Positions 1-11,619 of a DNA stretch of 64,000 nt are shown here, in pieces. Each line of letters opens with the position of its first letter. Position 1 is the stretch's first letter. Source of the stretch: Symsagittifera roscoffensis (lineage: Eukaryota > Xenacoelomorpha > Acoela > Convolutidae); contig NC_087065.1 of NCBI RefSeq assembly GCF_963678635.1, positions 75,711,345 through 75,775,344 on the forward strand, read 5' to 3'. Below the pieces are notes generated by a model, which worked only from the letters and a program-made list of their open reading frames with translations, had not been told where the DNA came from and did not search any database. Both the position numbers and the translations under genes were made by a program.

Positions 1-598
1 CGAAAGCACACACAAAAGAATGAAAGGCGTGCTTATTTTTGAGACGATATAATTTTCTACGGAACATCACGTGAGCAAATCAAAAAGCGCTTGATGGCAG
101 TCAATGGACAACTCAGAGAAAAGAAGTTGACCGTCAACGAGATCTAGTCAAATTGGAAACCAATCACAAGTGATTTTTTATCAGGCTATTCACCTTCAGC
201 TGATGGAATCAAGCATCAAGCCTAACGATAGGCTCGTTGAGAAAAATCGCCGCACACTGTTACCCGCAAACCACAAAGAGCTTCAATCATTTCGTGGAAT
301 GGACAACTTCTGCGGACAAATGATTCGAAACTTTGCCAACAAGATACTCCCTCTCATGGATTCACAATGTCAAGACTTCGAATGGCAAACCAACGCAACA
401 AGTGCTTCTTCAGGACCAAACACGAACACTGCTCAAAACCAGTTGCCACTCCTGCTCCCTGAACAAAGAGGTAACTTTGACTACCAGTGCATCAGACCAG
501 CCAGTTGGCGGGGTTCTCTCACGAGAAGGATCCAGTGATCTAGCCTTCAAGGAAGATGTGGTTAACTATGGTGAGGGTCAGTTGTCCTATGGGTAATT
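1..598 (+). pseudogene. RT palm end and RT/RNase H connection fragment
   Basis: The sequence near 43 reads as the aspartate pair of an RT active site (DDI), followed by a YGTSREQ-type stretch common in gypsy RTs. From 270 to 390 a frame reads LQSFRGMDNF and IRNFANKI, matching the RT thumb/connection of gypsy elements. Around 465-540 another frame reads LTTSASDQPVGGVLSRE, the start of a gypsy RNase H. The three pieces are in different frames, so this is a decayed copy. Confidence 0.7.
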
Positions 599-629
599 AG
601 AAAACTCTGACAACAGAATTAAAAGGAAC

Positions 630-790
630 ATTTTTTGCATCAAGACTCATCGGCGTGGCCACTACATGGGAAAATGTCGTCGTTGATGGCACTAGGGGTA
701 AAAATGCTAGTGGACAAAGGTGCTGATACAACGGTTATACTGTCGAGCTTCAGGGATCAGCATGGAAGAACTACTCTAGATTGAACTGCT
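630..790 (+). pseudogene. gag zinc-knuckle end and retropepsin motif
   Basis: A frame near 645-680 reads RRGHYMGKC, the H-x4-C half of a retroviral-type zinc knuckle. The frame from 704 reads MLVDKGADTTVI, a retropepsin-like LVD-x-GAD motif with its aspartate codon at 713-715. Knuckle then protease is the usual gag/pol order. Only these short motifs survive. Confidence 0.6.
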
Positions 791-879
791 CGGACTCTAG
801 AAGCATAAAATGGAAACAAACTTTAATTTTAAGTGAACAGTAATTTATGAAAACACATGGAAGTGTTAATTGTACTCAA

Positions 880-1330
880 TAGTATCCTGACAGATGGAGC
901 CAAAATTTTTTTTCGAAAAATTGACCATTGATATGCTTCCCATCAAATCGAACTTGATATTGAAGCAAAAAAACGTGCACAATCAACAATCAACATGGGC
1001 TCTTCAAGATGTGTCGATTCTCTGAAGGGTTGGAGATTTCTTCCTCAATCATTCAAAGTTTCATCGAAAGTACACCCAAAGGAACCAAAAATGGGGTAAT
1101 CTTAAAAACGCCTGACTTCTCTACGGAACTCCACAGGAGCAACTCGAAAGGCGTATAATGGCTGTCACTCAATGGACGACTCAGAGAAAAGAACTTAACC
1201 ATCAAAAAGATCAAGTCAAACTCGAAACCACTCACAACTGTTTGATTTTTAGAATATTCACTTTCAAATGATAGAGTCAAGCATGATGATAATCTTGTTG
1301 AGAAGAATCTCGGCACCAAGATACCAGCGA
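880..1330 (+). pseudogene. RT palm fragment
   Basis: Shifted frames around 1,010-1,200 resemble the gypsy RT stretch in which a SSSIIQNFIES-like helix is followed by the active-site strand. An EQLEKR and RLREKN-like stretch follows, as in K02A2.6-type elements. Stops and a frameshift interrupt it. Nearly identical copies sit at about 5,960-6,410 and 9,188-9,562. Confidence 0.6.
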
Positions 1331-1341
1331 ACCACAATCAA

Positions 1342-1936
1342 TTGCAATCACTGGCCAATTTCTGCGGACAAATGAATCTGAACTTCGCCACAAAGCTCAA
1401 GGAACTTCGCAACTTCGCCACCTCTCAAGGACTAACGGAGTCAAGACATTGTGACATGCCAACACAACAAAAATTTTCAAAGTATCAACCAAGAACTTTG
1501 CTCAAAATCAGTCGTTGGTCTTGTTTACTGGACAAAGAAGTAACTGACCACCGATGCTTCAAATCAGGCTTTTGGCAGGATTCTCTCATGAGAACGATTC
1601 AACAGTCTATGTTTAAGTGAAGCTATCATCAGACGAGGGCAATTACTCCAACATTGAAGAAGAAGATTTAGCAACCGTGTTTGTGGACCTAAGGATGAAA
1701 CGTTTTTTACTGGGGTGCCAAAATCCACAGATCACAAACCGTTGCAGTACTTCTTTGCGCCAGGAGGGGAGATACTGAAAACAGCATCAGCTAGAATATC
1801 CAGATTTGTTACTGCTCTGATGGGGTTTGACTATAAGTTGAACTATGTGCCAGGAGCGCAGATCCCACACGGACGCTCTGAGAAGGCTGCACTTGGACAA
1901 CAAGACGCCAGAAGAGGAGAAAATTTGTTACCTTAA
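1342..1936 (+). pseudogene. RT connection and RNase H fragment
   Basis: From 1,342 a frame carries LANFCGQMNLNFA, a connection-domain remnant. From 1,715 another frame reads STDHKPLQYFF, then ARISRFVTALMGFDYKLNYV and PGAQIPH. This is the end of a gypsy RNase H domain (TDHKPL, then R-x-x-R-x-x-x-x-L...Y-x-x-x-Y-V-P-G). Copies at 6,452-7,016 and 9,597-10,161 are nearly identical, so the three arose by duplication. Confidence 0.75.
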
Positions 1937-2199
1937 TGGTGACATCTTCTTTGCAGAAACTCAAAGAAAAAAACTGAACAACGATAAAAGTAATCTAAAT
2001 TTGAATAAAAAATTTCGGGACTTTTCAAACGGACACAGAGCATTAATTGGATACAACTCTTAGACGCTGAAAGCTTAGAAGTTGAAAACTAACACTTCAA
2101 CATGGAAGCTGAAACCTTGACAACATAAGAAGGCATCATCTACAGAGGCGGTGCACTTTTTTTTTTACCGCCGAAACTCAGAAGTAAAAATTCAGACGA

Positions 2200-3200
2200 T
2201 GCCAACAAGACTCACTCAGGAAGACAAGTAACCAAAAACGCGTTGAGATTATTTGCTTGGCATGTCACAAAAAGTAGAAAGACTTAATTTAATATGTGAG
2301 ACCTGTCAAAAGAAATTGGGAAAACAATTTTCGGCCACAAGCAGACGTATGGGAACGAATTCAAATGGACTGGCGAAAACAATTTTTGGCCAGCAGCAGA
2401 CGTATGGGAACTAATTCAAATGGACTGGGCACACTTCAAAGAGCAAGAAAACACCTTGGTTGTTGACAGAGGAATTGACTGAATTGATGCATTCCGGACC
2501 AATGACAGAGCTACTCTAACCGCTAAGAAATAAGAAATGTTTGTCATCAGTCTTTGCAAAGTTTGGAGTACCAGAAACTCTAGTCTTTGACCGATGACTT
2601 TAAAGCTTGATGCAAGTCTCAGGGAAATTACAAAAAGTTATCACCGATCTACCACCCAAGAGCAAATGGACTGGCAGAAAGAGCGCTCGAGACAATTAAA
2701 CATGCCATGAAGCCATGGGAAAAGTTTTATCATTCAATCTCTTTGCCTTTCTCCAAAAACTAACGACACTTAGAAATGCTTCAAAGCAAAAAGAAAAAAA
2801 AACAGCAGAACTTGTTTTCTGACGAAAAACCAGGTAACCTACCATCATAGATTTTGACGTATGTTAAAAATCTCTTCAAACCAAACAAAGACACGGAAGC
2901 ACATTCTACAACTTTTATCATTCGACATGGAACCAACTCATCCTGGTTCAATTTCAATCATTCAGAACGGACTGTTTTCGAGATTTAAAATCATAATGCG
3001 AGATACAAACATGAGACCAATACCAAAGATTTAACGAGTGACATCGTCGATGATGAAATTCCAATATAACCTGAAAAGAAGAACATTCTTCAACAACTCC
3101 ATATATCAATCAAACCCGGCTCAGACAAACCCAAACTATCTTCAAGGTTCCGCAAACCAACAAAACACTAGGTAGATCCAATAGCGACAGACTTTCTTTA
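2200..3200 (+). pseudogene. Integrase remnant
   Basis: Near 2,260-2,330 a frame reads LICETCQKKLGKQF, the C-x2-C end of an integrase zinc-binding domain. At 2,400-2,490 a frame reads IQMDWAHFKEQ and TLVVVDRGIDWIDAF, around the first catalytic Asp. At 2,640-2,710 a frame reads SPIYHPRANGLAERALETIK, around the catalytic Glu. The tail (2,840-3,170) reads like a gypsy integrase C terminus (LFKPNKDTEAHSTTFIIRHG). An A/G-rich run at about 3,195-3,215 resembles a polypurine tract. The frames are interrupted repeatedly. Confidence 0.75.
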
Positions 3201-3204
3201 AAAA

Positions 3205-3420
3205 GGATATGATGATCTGAGAAGTTATCGAAGTAAAAAGTCTTAATATGAATTTTAAAGAGAACAAATAGATAAATTTACCTGATCTATTGAAGCGTAT
3301 TAAATTAGTTCAGACGCTTTTATGTGTTTTTTGTTGTCTCTTTTTTATCAGTTGAATTAAATCAATTTTCAAAAACTGTCAACCATGATAGATTCTCATG
3401 ATAATAATCAATCCTAGCCA
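3205..3420. other. AT-rich spacer, possible LTR relic
   Basis: The stretch follows the integrase tail and an A/G-rich run, where a 3' LTR would be expected. It is repeated after the integrase fragments of units B and C (about 8,285-8,470 and 11,430-11,620). No matching 5' LTR or TG...CA pair was found, so the LTR reading is only positional. Confidence 0.3.
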
Positions 3421-4080
3421 TGGGCCGTCAAAAAAGCTAACCTCAATGGCAAAGTATTGAACAAAGACTACCCATTTTCCGACACGGAGAAATTCTTCTA
3501 CAACTTGCATGGAGTCAAGTTCTTTGAATAAAGGGAATTTTCAGACGCTAACCATTTTTTTGAACTTTATGATGAAGCAAATGAATGTGCACAATTCAAT
3601 AGGGGCTGGTCATGATGTGTCGACGAAAGGTTAAAGAACTCTTCCCGGATCTTTCAAAAAAATTTGCATCGAGAACACACCCAAAATAATCAAAGGAGTG
3701 ATTTTTTCAAGACGGCCTGCTTGTCTACGGAACATCTCGTGAGCAACTAAAAAAGTTCACTGTCAATTAAATCTAGTCAAACTCGAAACCACTCACAATT
3801 GTTTGATTTTCAGGCTACTCAGTTTCAGCTGATGAAATCAAGCCTGACAAGATTCGTAGCAAAAAGTTCCCCTCTCACCGCAAAAAACTTCATTCACTTC
3901 GTGGACTGGGCAAATTCCGCAGACGATGCGGGGGAAAACGAGGTGTCGAATTTTTTTAAAAACATTTTAGCAAATGGAATTATTAGCTAGAATTGGCAGC
4001 CACCAAATGTCGATCAATCTATATAGTTGGATAGATATTCGATGGAAAGCAAATCAAGCTAATTCTGAGAAACGCGCTCC
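3420..4080 (+). pseudogene. RT start, palm and connection fragment
   Basis: A frame from about 3,440 reads YPFSDTEKFFYNLHGVKFF and FSDANHFFELYDEANECAQF, an RT fingers/palm stretch of a gypsy element. It is followed by a degraded active-site region and, near 3,890, LHSLRGLGNFRR, a connection motif. Several stops are present. Copies are at 8,470-9,187 and 11,620-12,336. Confidence 0.65.
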
Positions 4081-4508
4081 AAAAATTTCTCAATACGTTA
4101 AAAAATAAAAAGCTGGCGCCGCAGAAAAATTTTGACTAATTTGGTCTTTTTGGCGCTTCAGGAAAACTTCTCGACAATTGCCCAATTTTGCTAATTCGGT
4201 TTTCCCTATTTTGATTGGCAGACGTTTGCAAACACACAAAATTTTATTGCGATGGCTTTTTATAATGCGTAACCAATGCATAATATTGTACTTTTAACAT
4301 TACACGTGAAGGGATGCTATTAAAATTCAAACTCAAAAAACATCTTTTTTTTCTGAATGTTTGATTATCTTTTCACGCGAGAAACTTTATTCAGTTTCAT
4401 TCTGCGAACAAATGAAAAGGCATTGTTGGCTACGAATATTGCGCAATCCGTCCTTCTTGCATGAGAATAACCCACTCTTTCAAGAATCCTCCTGACCTGT
4501 CTTTAGAT

Positions 4509-4592
4509 TTGAGCGGTTTGAGCGGTTTTTTAGACAATTACGCTCAAAATATTGCTTCTAAATGAGCGGTTTGAGCAGTTTTTGAACGATTA
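4509..4592. repeat. Short GAGCGGTTTT motif array
   Basis: About five copies of GAGCGGTTT in direct and inverted orientation lie between TTTAGATTT and the conserved AAAACCAACAAAAAGGCCTG flank. At the equivalent place near 12,722 the array is many times longer, so this is either the collapsed or the unexpanded state. Confidence 0.8.
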
Positions 4593-4754
4593 AAACCAAC
4601 AAAAAGGCCTGGGAAGGTAATGTGACCCCGGATTGACATCCCTAAACCAAAAATGCTTATTTCAAATTCCCCCACACCGAAAAAGCTTATCATACAATTG
4701 CCTGCATCAAATGTATGTAAAAATGCTAATCATACAATTTTCATACAATGACCT

Positions 4755-4975
4755 ATGCAGAAATGTCAACTTCTAAGGCCACCATCGGAATCTTATATGA
4801 GATGACTGGGTCGGAAGTCAGCCAATCGATGGCGCCGAGAAGCACATTACTGCCCTATTTTACATTGTAAGTCAGTGCAGTATTCTGCTTCTGAGCGCCG
4901 TCTCTTGGCTGATTTCTGACCCAGTAATCTCATATATGATTCCGATGGTGGCCTTAGAAGTTGATATTTTTGCAT
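4755..4975. repeat. 221-bp hairpin (foldback, MITE-like)
   Basis: The left arm begins ATGCAGAAATGTCAACTTCT and continues through AAGGCCACCATCGGAATC. The right arm is its imperfect reverse complement and ends TTGATATTTTTGCAT. The arms are about 100 bp with a small loop near 4,865. A second full copy lies at 14,473-14,693, and a left-arm-only copy at 13,586-13,640. No coding capacity. No clear target-site duplication could be assigned. Confidence 0.85.
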
Positions 4976-5379
4976 TCGAGTAGTTCTGAATTTGGATCAG
5001 AATTCATATCAATGAACATTAATTACGTATGTGTTGAATGTTTTCTGTTTTCTCGCACGTGTAAAATTTTGTTTTTTAGAGGAAATGAATTAATGCTGAT
5101 GACAGAACTTGCGGATCACAACTGGATTATGTATGCTTGGAGAATGTTTCCATCAGGAAAACAGGTTTTTTGGCGTTTGAGACAACTCCTCCCTTATGGT
5201 TTTGGTTCATCTAGGAGTAGGCTTAGGAAATTTCTGCTCTCTCAAGAGTTGAGGAGATTTGCCTACAGAAAATGAAGAGTTTGAGGTTCCAACCTCTAAA
5301 ATCCTCTGATTTTTCTGTTGGTTCTCTTCTCTGTTCAGAGATTGCACGTTTTATGGGTAAGTTTTAACGCTAACCTTCT

Positions 5380-5677
5380 GGACAACTTCTGCGGACAAAT
5401 GATTCGAAACTTTGCCAACAAGATACTCCCTCTCATGGATTTACAATGTCAAGACTTCGAATGGCAATCCAACGCAACAAGTGCTTCTTCAGGATCAAAC
5501 ACGAACACTGCTCAAAACCAGCTGCCACTCCTGCTCCCTGAACAAAGAGGTAACTTTGACTACCAGTGCATCAGACCAGCCAGTTGGCGGGGTTCTCTCA
5601 CGAGAAGGATCCAGTGATCTAGCCTTCAAGGAAGTTGTGGTTATCTATGGTGAGGGTCAGTTGTCCTATGGGTAATT
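5380..5677 (+). pseudogene. RT connection / RNase H start fragment
   Basis: It reads NFCGQMIRNFANKILPLMD, then in another frame LTTSASDQPVGGVLSRE. This is the same pair of gypsy connection and RNase H motifs as at 300-590 of unit A, with the same frame change between them. Confidence 0.7.
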
Positions 5678-5699
5678 AGAAAACTCTGACAACAGAATT

Positions 5700-5870
5700 A
5701 AAAGGAACATTTTTTGCATCAAGTCTCATCGGCGTGGCCACTACATGGGAAAATGTCGTCATTGATGGCACTAGGGGTAAAAATGCTAGTGGACGAAGGT
5801 GCTGATACAACGGTTATACTGTCGAGCTTCAGGGATCAGCATGGAAGAACTACTCTAGATTGAACTGCTC
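5700..5870 (+). pseudogene. Zinc-knuckle end and retropepsin motif
   Basis: It reads GHYMGKC, then from 5,784 MLVDEGADTTVI. The protease aspartate codon is at 5,792-5,794. It is closer to the usual LVDTGAD than the unit A copy. Only the motif survives. Confidence 0.6.
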
Positions 5871-5959
5871 GGACTCTAGAAGCATAAAATGGAAACAAAC
5901 TTTAATTTTAAGTGAACAGTAATTTATGAAAACACATGGAAGTGTTAATTGTACTCAAA

Positions 5960-6410
5960 AGTATCCTGACAGATGGAGCCAAATTTTTTTTTCGAAAAAT
6001 TGACCATTGATATGCTTCCCATCAAATCGGACTTGATATTGAAGCAAAAAAAATGTGCACAATCAACAACCAACATGGGCTCTTCAAGATGTGTCAACTC
6101 TCTGAAGGGTTGGAGATTTCTTCCTCGATCATTCAAAATTTCATCGAAAGTACACCCAAAGGAACCAAAAATGGGGTAATCTTCAAAACGCCTGTCTTCT
6201 CTACGGAGCTTCACAGGAGCAACTCGAAAAGCGTATAATGGCTGTCACTCAATGGACGACTCAGAGAAAAGAACAACACCATCAAAAAGATCAAGTCAAA
6301 CTCGAAACCACTCACAGGTGTTTGATTTTTAGAATATTCACTTTCAAATGATAGAGTCAAGCATGATGATAAGCTTGTTGAGAAGAATCTCGGCACCAAG
6401 ATACCCGCGA
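5960..6410 (+). pseudogene. RT palm fragment
   Basis: Equivalent of 880-1,330. It has the SSSIIQNFIES-like helix, active-site remnant and downstream basic stretch in shifted frames. Position 6,042 (AAGCAAAAAAA) is where the tandem copy forming unit C begins. Confidence 0.6.
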
Positions 6411-6451
6411 ACCACAATCAATTTCAATCACTGGCCAATTTCTGCGGACAA

Positions 6452-7016
6452 ATGAATCTGAACTTCGCCCCAAAGCTCAAGGAACTTCGCAACTTCGCCA
6501 CCTCTCAAGGACTAACGGAGTCAAGACTTTGTGACATGCCAACACAACAAAAATTTTCAAAGTATCAACCAAGAACTTTGCTCAAAATCAGTCGTTGGTC
6601 TTGTTTACTGGACAAAGAAGTAACTGACCACCGATGCTTCAAATCAGGCTTTTGGCAGGATTCTCTCATGAGAACGATTCAACAGTCTATGTTTAAGTGA
6701 AGCTATCATCAGACGAGGGCAATTACTGCAACAGTGAAGAAGAAGATTTAGCAACCGTGTTTGTGAACGTAAGGATGAAACGTTTCTTACTGGGGTGCAA
6801 AAATCCACAGATCACAAACCGTTGCAGTACTTCTTTGCGCCAGGAGGGGAGATACTGAAAACAGCATCAGCTAGAATATCCAGATTTGTTACTGCTCTGA
6901 TGGGGTTTGACTATAAGTTGAACTATGTGCCAGGAGCGCAGATCCCACACGGACGCTCTGAGAAGGCTGCACTTGGACAACAAGACGCCAGAAGAGGAGA
7001 AAATTTGTTTCCTTAA
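6452..7016 (+). pseudogene. RT connection and RNase H fragment
   Basis: Equivalent of 1,342-1,936. The frame from 6,795 carries STDHKPLQYFF and FDYKLNYVPG. It is broken from the connection part by stops. Confidence 0.75.
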
Positions 7017-7269
7017 TGCTGACATCTTCTTTGCAGAAACTCAAAGAAAAAAACTGAACAACGACAAAAGTAATCAAAATTTGAATCAAAAATTTCGGGA
7101 CGTTTCCAAACGGACACAGATCATTAATTGGATACAACTCTTAGACGCTGAAAGCTTAGAAGTTGAAAACTAACACTTCAACATGTAAGCTGAAACCTTG
7201 ACAACATAAGAAGGCATCATCTACAGAGGCGGTGCACTTTTTTTTACCGCCGAAACTCAGAAGTAAAAT

Positions 7270-8285
7270 TTCAGACGATGCCAACAAGACTCACTCAGGA
7301 AGACAAGTAACCAAAAACGCGTTGAGATTATTTGCTTGGCATGTCACAAAAAGTAGAAAGACTTAACTTAATATGTGAGACCTGTCAAAAGAATTTGGGA
7401 AAACAATTTTCGGCCACAAGCAGACGTATGTGAACGAATTCAAATGGACTGGGGAAAACAATTTTTGGCCAGCAGCAGACGTATGGGAACTAATTCAAAT
7501 GGACTGGACACACTTCAAACAGCAAGAAAACACCTTGGTTGTTGACAGAGGAATTGACTGAATTGATGCATTCCGGACCAATGACAGAGCTACTCTAACT
7601 GCTAAGAAATAAGAAATGTTTGTCATCAGTCTTTGCAAAGTTTGGAGTACCAGAAACTCTAGTCTTTGACCGATGACTTTAAAGCTTGATGCAAGTCTCA
7701 GGGAAATTACAAAAAGTTATCACCGATCTACCACCCAAGAGCAAATGGACTGGCAGAAAGAGCGCTCGAGACAATTAAACATGCCATGAAGCCATGGGAA
7801 AAGTTTTATCATTCAATCTCTTTGCCTTTCTCCAAAAACTAACGACGCTTAGAAATGCTTCAAAGCAAAAAGAAAAAAACAGCAGAACTTGTTTTCTGAC
7901 GAAAAACCAGGTTACCTACCATCATAGATTCTGACGTATGTTAAAAATCTCTTCAAACCAAACAAAGACACGGAAGCACATTCTACAACTTTTATCATTC
8001 GACATGGAACCAACTCATCCTGGATCAATTTCAATCATTCAGAACGGACTGTTTTCGAGATTGAAAATCATAATGCGAGATACAAACATGAGACAAATAC
8101 CAAAGATTTAACAAGTGATATCGTCGATGATGAAATTCCAATATAACCTGAAAAGAAGAACATTCTTCAACAACTCCATATATCAATCCGAACAGGGCTC
8201 AGACAAACCCAAACTATCTTAAAGATTCCGCAAACCAACAAAACACTAGGGAGATCCAATAGCGACAGACTTTCTTTAAAAAGGA
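7270..8285 (+). pseudogene. Integrase remnant
   Basis: Equivalent of 2,200-3,200. It has a CETCQK-like zinc-binding end, the first catalytic-Asp region near 7,490, the HPRANGLAERALETIK stretch near 7,735-7,790 and the C-terminal tail. It is interrupted by stops in all frames. Confidence 0.75.
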
Positions 8286-8469
8286 TATGATGATCTGAGA
8301 AGTTATCGAAGTAAAAAGTCTTAATATGAATTTTAAAGAGAACAAATAGATGAATTTACCTGATCTATTGAAGCGTATTAAATTAGTTCAGACGCTTTTT
8401 TATGTGTTCTTTGTTGTCTCTTTTTTATCTTTTTTATTACTTTCAAAAATTGTCAACCATGATAGATTC

Positions 8470-9187
8470 TCATGATAATAATCAATCCTAGCCATGGGCC
8501 GTCAAAAAAGCTAACCTCAATGGCAAAGTATTGAACGAAGACTACCCATTTTCCGACACGGAGAAATTCTTCTACAACTTGCATGGAGTCAAATTCTTTG
8601 AATAAATGGAATTTTCAGACGCTAACCAATTTTTTGAACTTTATGATGAAGCAAATGAATGTGCACAATTCAATTGGGGCTGGTCATGATGTGTCGACGA
8701 AAGGTTGGAGAACTCTTCCTGGATCTTTCAGAAAAATTTGCATCGAAAACACACTCAAAAGAATCAAAGGAGGGATTTTTTCAAGACGGCCTGCTTGTCT
8801 ACCGAACATCTCGTGAGCAACTAAAAAAGTTCACTGTCAATTAAATCTAGTCAAACTCGAAACCACTCACAATTGTTTGATTTTCAGGCTACTCAGTTTC
8901 AGCTGATGAAATCAAGCCTGACAAGATTCGTAGCACAAAGTTCCCCTCTCACCGCAAAAAACTTCATTCACTTCGTGGACTGGGCAACTTCCGCAGACGA
9001 TGCGGGGGAAAACGAGGTGTCGAATTTTTTAAAACGTTTTAGCAAATGGAATTATTAGCTAGAATTGGCAGCCACCAAATGTCGATCAATCTATATAGTT
9101 GGATAGATATTCGATGGAAAGACAATCAAGCTAATTCTGAGAAACGCGCTCCAACACTTTCTCAATACGTTAAAAAATAAAAAGCTG
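8470..9187 (+). pseudogene. RT start, palm and connection fragment
   Basis: Equivalent of 3,420-4,107. It carries an RT fingers/palm stretch (SDTEKFFYNLHGVK), a degraded active-site region (FQDGLLVYRTSREQL) and LHSLRGLGNF. The sequence breaks at AAAAAGCTG (9,187) and joins unit C. Confidence 0.65.
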
Positions 9188-9562
9188 AAGCAAAAAAATG
9201 TGCACAATCAACAACCAACATGGGCTCTTCAAGATGTGTCGACTCTCTGAAGGGTTGGAGATTTCTTCCTCGATCATTCAAAATTTCATCGAAAGTACAC
9301 CCAAAGGAACCAAAAATGGGGTAATCTTCAAAATGTCTGACTTCTCTACGGAACTTCACAGGAGCAACTCGAAAAGCGTATAAGGGCTGTCACTCAATGG
9401 ACGACTCAGAGAAAAGAACTTCACCATCAAAAAGATCAAGTCAAACTCGAAACCACTCACAGCTGTTTGATTTTTAGAATATTCACTTTCAAATGATAGA
9501 GTCAAGCATGATGATAAGCTTTTTGAGAAGAATCTCGGCACCAAGATACCCGCGAACCACAA
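9188..9562 (+). pseudogene. RT palm fragment, 5' cut
   Basis: Equivalent of 6,042-6,410. It begins abruptly at the tandem junction and holds the same shifted RT palm motifs. Confidence 0.6.
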
Positions 9563-9596
9563 TCAATTTCAATCACTGGCCAATTTCTGCGGACAA

Positions 9597-10161
9597 ATGA
9601 ATTTGAACTTCGCCACAAAGCTCAAGGAACTTCGCAACTTTGCCACCTCTCAAGGACTAACGGAGTCAAGATTTTGTGACATGCCAACACAACAAAAATT
9701 TTCAAAGTATCAACCAAGAACTTTGCTCAAAATCAGTCGTTGGTCTTGTTTACTGGACAAAGAAGTAACTGACCACCGATGCTTCAAATCAGGCTTTTGG
9801 CAGGATTCTCTCATGAGAACGATTCAACAGTCTATGTTTAAGTGAAGCTATCATCAGACGAGGGCAATTACTCCAACATTGAAGAAGAAGATTTAGCAAC
9901 CGTGTTTGTGGACGTAAGGATGAAACGTTTCTTACTGGGGTGCAAAAATCCACAGATCACAAACTGTTGCAGTACTTCTTTGCGCCAGGAGGGGAGATAC
10001 TGAAAACAGCATCAGCTAGAATATCCAGATTTGTTACTGCTCTGATGGGGTTTGACTATAAGTTGAACTATGTGCCAGGAGCGCAGATCCCACACGGACG
10101 CTCTGAGGAGGCTGCACTTGGACAACAAGACGCCAGAAGAGGAGAAAATGTGTTTCCTTAA
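9597..10161 (+). pseudogene. RT connection and RNase H fragment
   Basis: Equivalent of 6,452-7,016. The RNase H motif reads STDHKLLQYFF here (P to L), followed by FDYKLNYVPG. Stops separate the pieces. Confidence 0.75.
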
Positions 10162-10419
10162 TGCTGACATCTTCTTTGCAGAAACTCAAAGAAAAAAACT
10201 GAACAACGATAAAAGTAATCTAAATTTGAATCAAAAATTTCGGGACTTTTCAAACGGACACAGAGCATTAATTGGATACAACTCTTAGACGCTGAAAGCT
10301 TAGAAGTTGAAAACTAACACTTCAACATCTAAGCTGAAACCTTGACAACATAAGAAGGCATCATCTACAGAGGCGGTGCACTTTTTTTTACCGCCGAAAC
10401 TCAGAAGTAAAATTTCAGA

Positions 10420-11430
10420 CGATGCCAACAAGACTCACTCAGGAAGACAAGTAACCAAAAACGCGTTGAGATTATTTGCTTGGCATGTCACAAAAAGTAG
10501 AAAGACTTAACTTAATATGTGAGACCTGTCAAAAGAATTTGGGAAAACAATTTTCGGCCACAAGCAGACGTATGTGAACGAATTCAAATGGACTGGGGAA
10601 AACAATTTTTGGCCAGCAGCAGACGTATGGGAACTAATTCAAATGGACTGGGCACACTTCAAAGAGCAAGAAAACACCTTGGTTGTTGACAGAGGAATTG
10701 ACTGAATTGATGCATTCCGGACCAATGACAGAGCTACTCTAACTGCTAAGAAATAAGAAATGTTTGTCATCAGTCTTTGCAAAGTTTGGAGTACCAGAAA
10801 CTCTAGTCTTTGACCGATGACTTTAAAGCTTGATGCAAGTCTCAGGGAAATTACAAAAAGTTATCACCGATCTACCACCCAAGAGCAAATGGACTGGCAG
10901 AAAGAGCGCTCGAGACAATTAAACATGCCATGAAGGCATGGGAAAAGTTTTATCATTCAATCTCTTTGCCTTTCTCCAAAAACTAACGACGCTTAGAAAT
11001 GCTTCAAAGCAAAAAGAAAAAAACAGCAGAACTTGTTTTCTGACGAAAAACCAGGTTACCTACCATCATAGATTCTGACGTATGTTAAAAATCTCTTCAA
11101 ACCAAACAAAGACACGGAAGCACATTCTACAACTTTTATCATTCGACATGGAACCAACTCATCCTGGATCAATTTCAATCATTCAGAACGGACTGTTTTC
11201 GAGATTGAAAATCAAAATGCGAGATACAAACATGAGACCAATACCAAAGATTTAACGAGTGACATCGTCGATGATGAAATTCCAATATAACCTGAAAAGA
11301 AGAACATTCTTCAACAACTCCATATATCAATCCGAACAGGGCTCAGACAAACCCAAACTATCTTCAAGATTCCGGAAACCAACAGAACACAAAGGAGATC
11401 CAATAACGACAGACTTTCTTTAAAAAGGAT
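10420..11430 (+). pseudogene. Integrase remnant
   Basis: Equivalent of 7,270-8,285, with the CETCQK, catalytic-Asp and HPRANGLAERALETIK stretches in different frames and the same tail. Confidence 0.75.
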
Positions 11431-11619
11431 ATGATGATCTGAGAAGTTATCGAAGTAAAAAGTCTTAATATGAATTTTAAAGAGAACAAAAAGATGAATT
11501 TACCTGATCTATTGAAGCGTATTAAATTAGTTCAGACGCTTTTTATGTGTTTTTTGTTGTCTCTTTTTTATCAGTTGAATTAAATCAACTTTCAAAAATT
11601 GTCAACCATGATAGATTCT

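Larger units (their letters stand above)
1..4107 (+). mobile_element. Ty3/gypsy pol remnant, unit A
   Basis: Degenerate retrotransposon pol sequence. In order it shows an RT palm end, RT/RNase H connection, gag zinc knuckle and protease motif, a second RT palm, connection, RNase H, integrase zinc-binding and core motifs, an integrase tail, then a third RT start. Every domain is split by stops and frameshifts, so no active protein is expected. RT pieces recur out of order, so the unit is itself a rearranged array. The left edge is cut by the window. Units B and C repeat most of it. I see no LTR pair. Confidence 0.8.
4108..5375. repeat. Spacer block X of the left array
   Basis: This block is not retroelement coding sequence. 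It has a plain AT-rich part (4,108-4,500), a short GAGCGGTTTT array, a block of AAATGCTTATC/CATACAATT motifs (about 4,640-4,750), a 221-bp hairpin, then a stretch (4,976-5,350) with a 104-codon open frame that I do not call a gene. The whole block recurs, expanded, at 12,337-15,094. Confidence 0.7.
5376..9187 (+). mobile_element. Ty3/gypsy pol remnant, unit B
   Basis: Second copy of the unit A layout. It joins block X just after AACGCTAA at about 5,372 and enters in the RT connection (GGACAACTTCTGCGG). It runs through protease, RT, connection, RNase H, integrase and a following RT fragment. It is close to unit A in sequence, including many shared stop codons, so the unit was already broken before it was copied. 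Confidence 0.8.

Noticed and set aside
4961-5275. 104-codon open frame, also at 14,679-14,993
   Set aside because: Both copies are near-identical from a recent block duplication, so conservation is not evidence. No domain. An acceptor-like TTTTTTAG inside the frame is not matched by a consistent partner.
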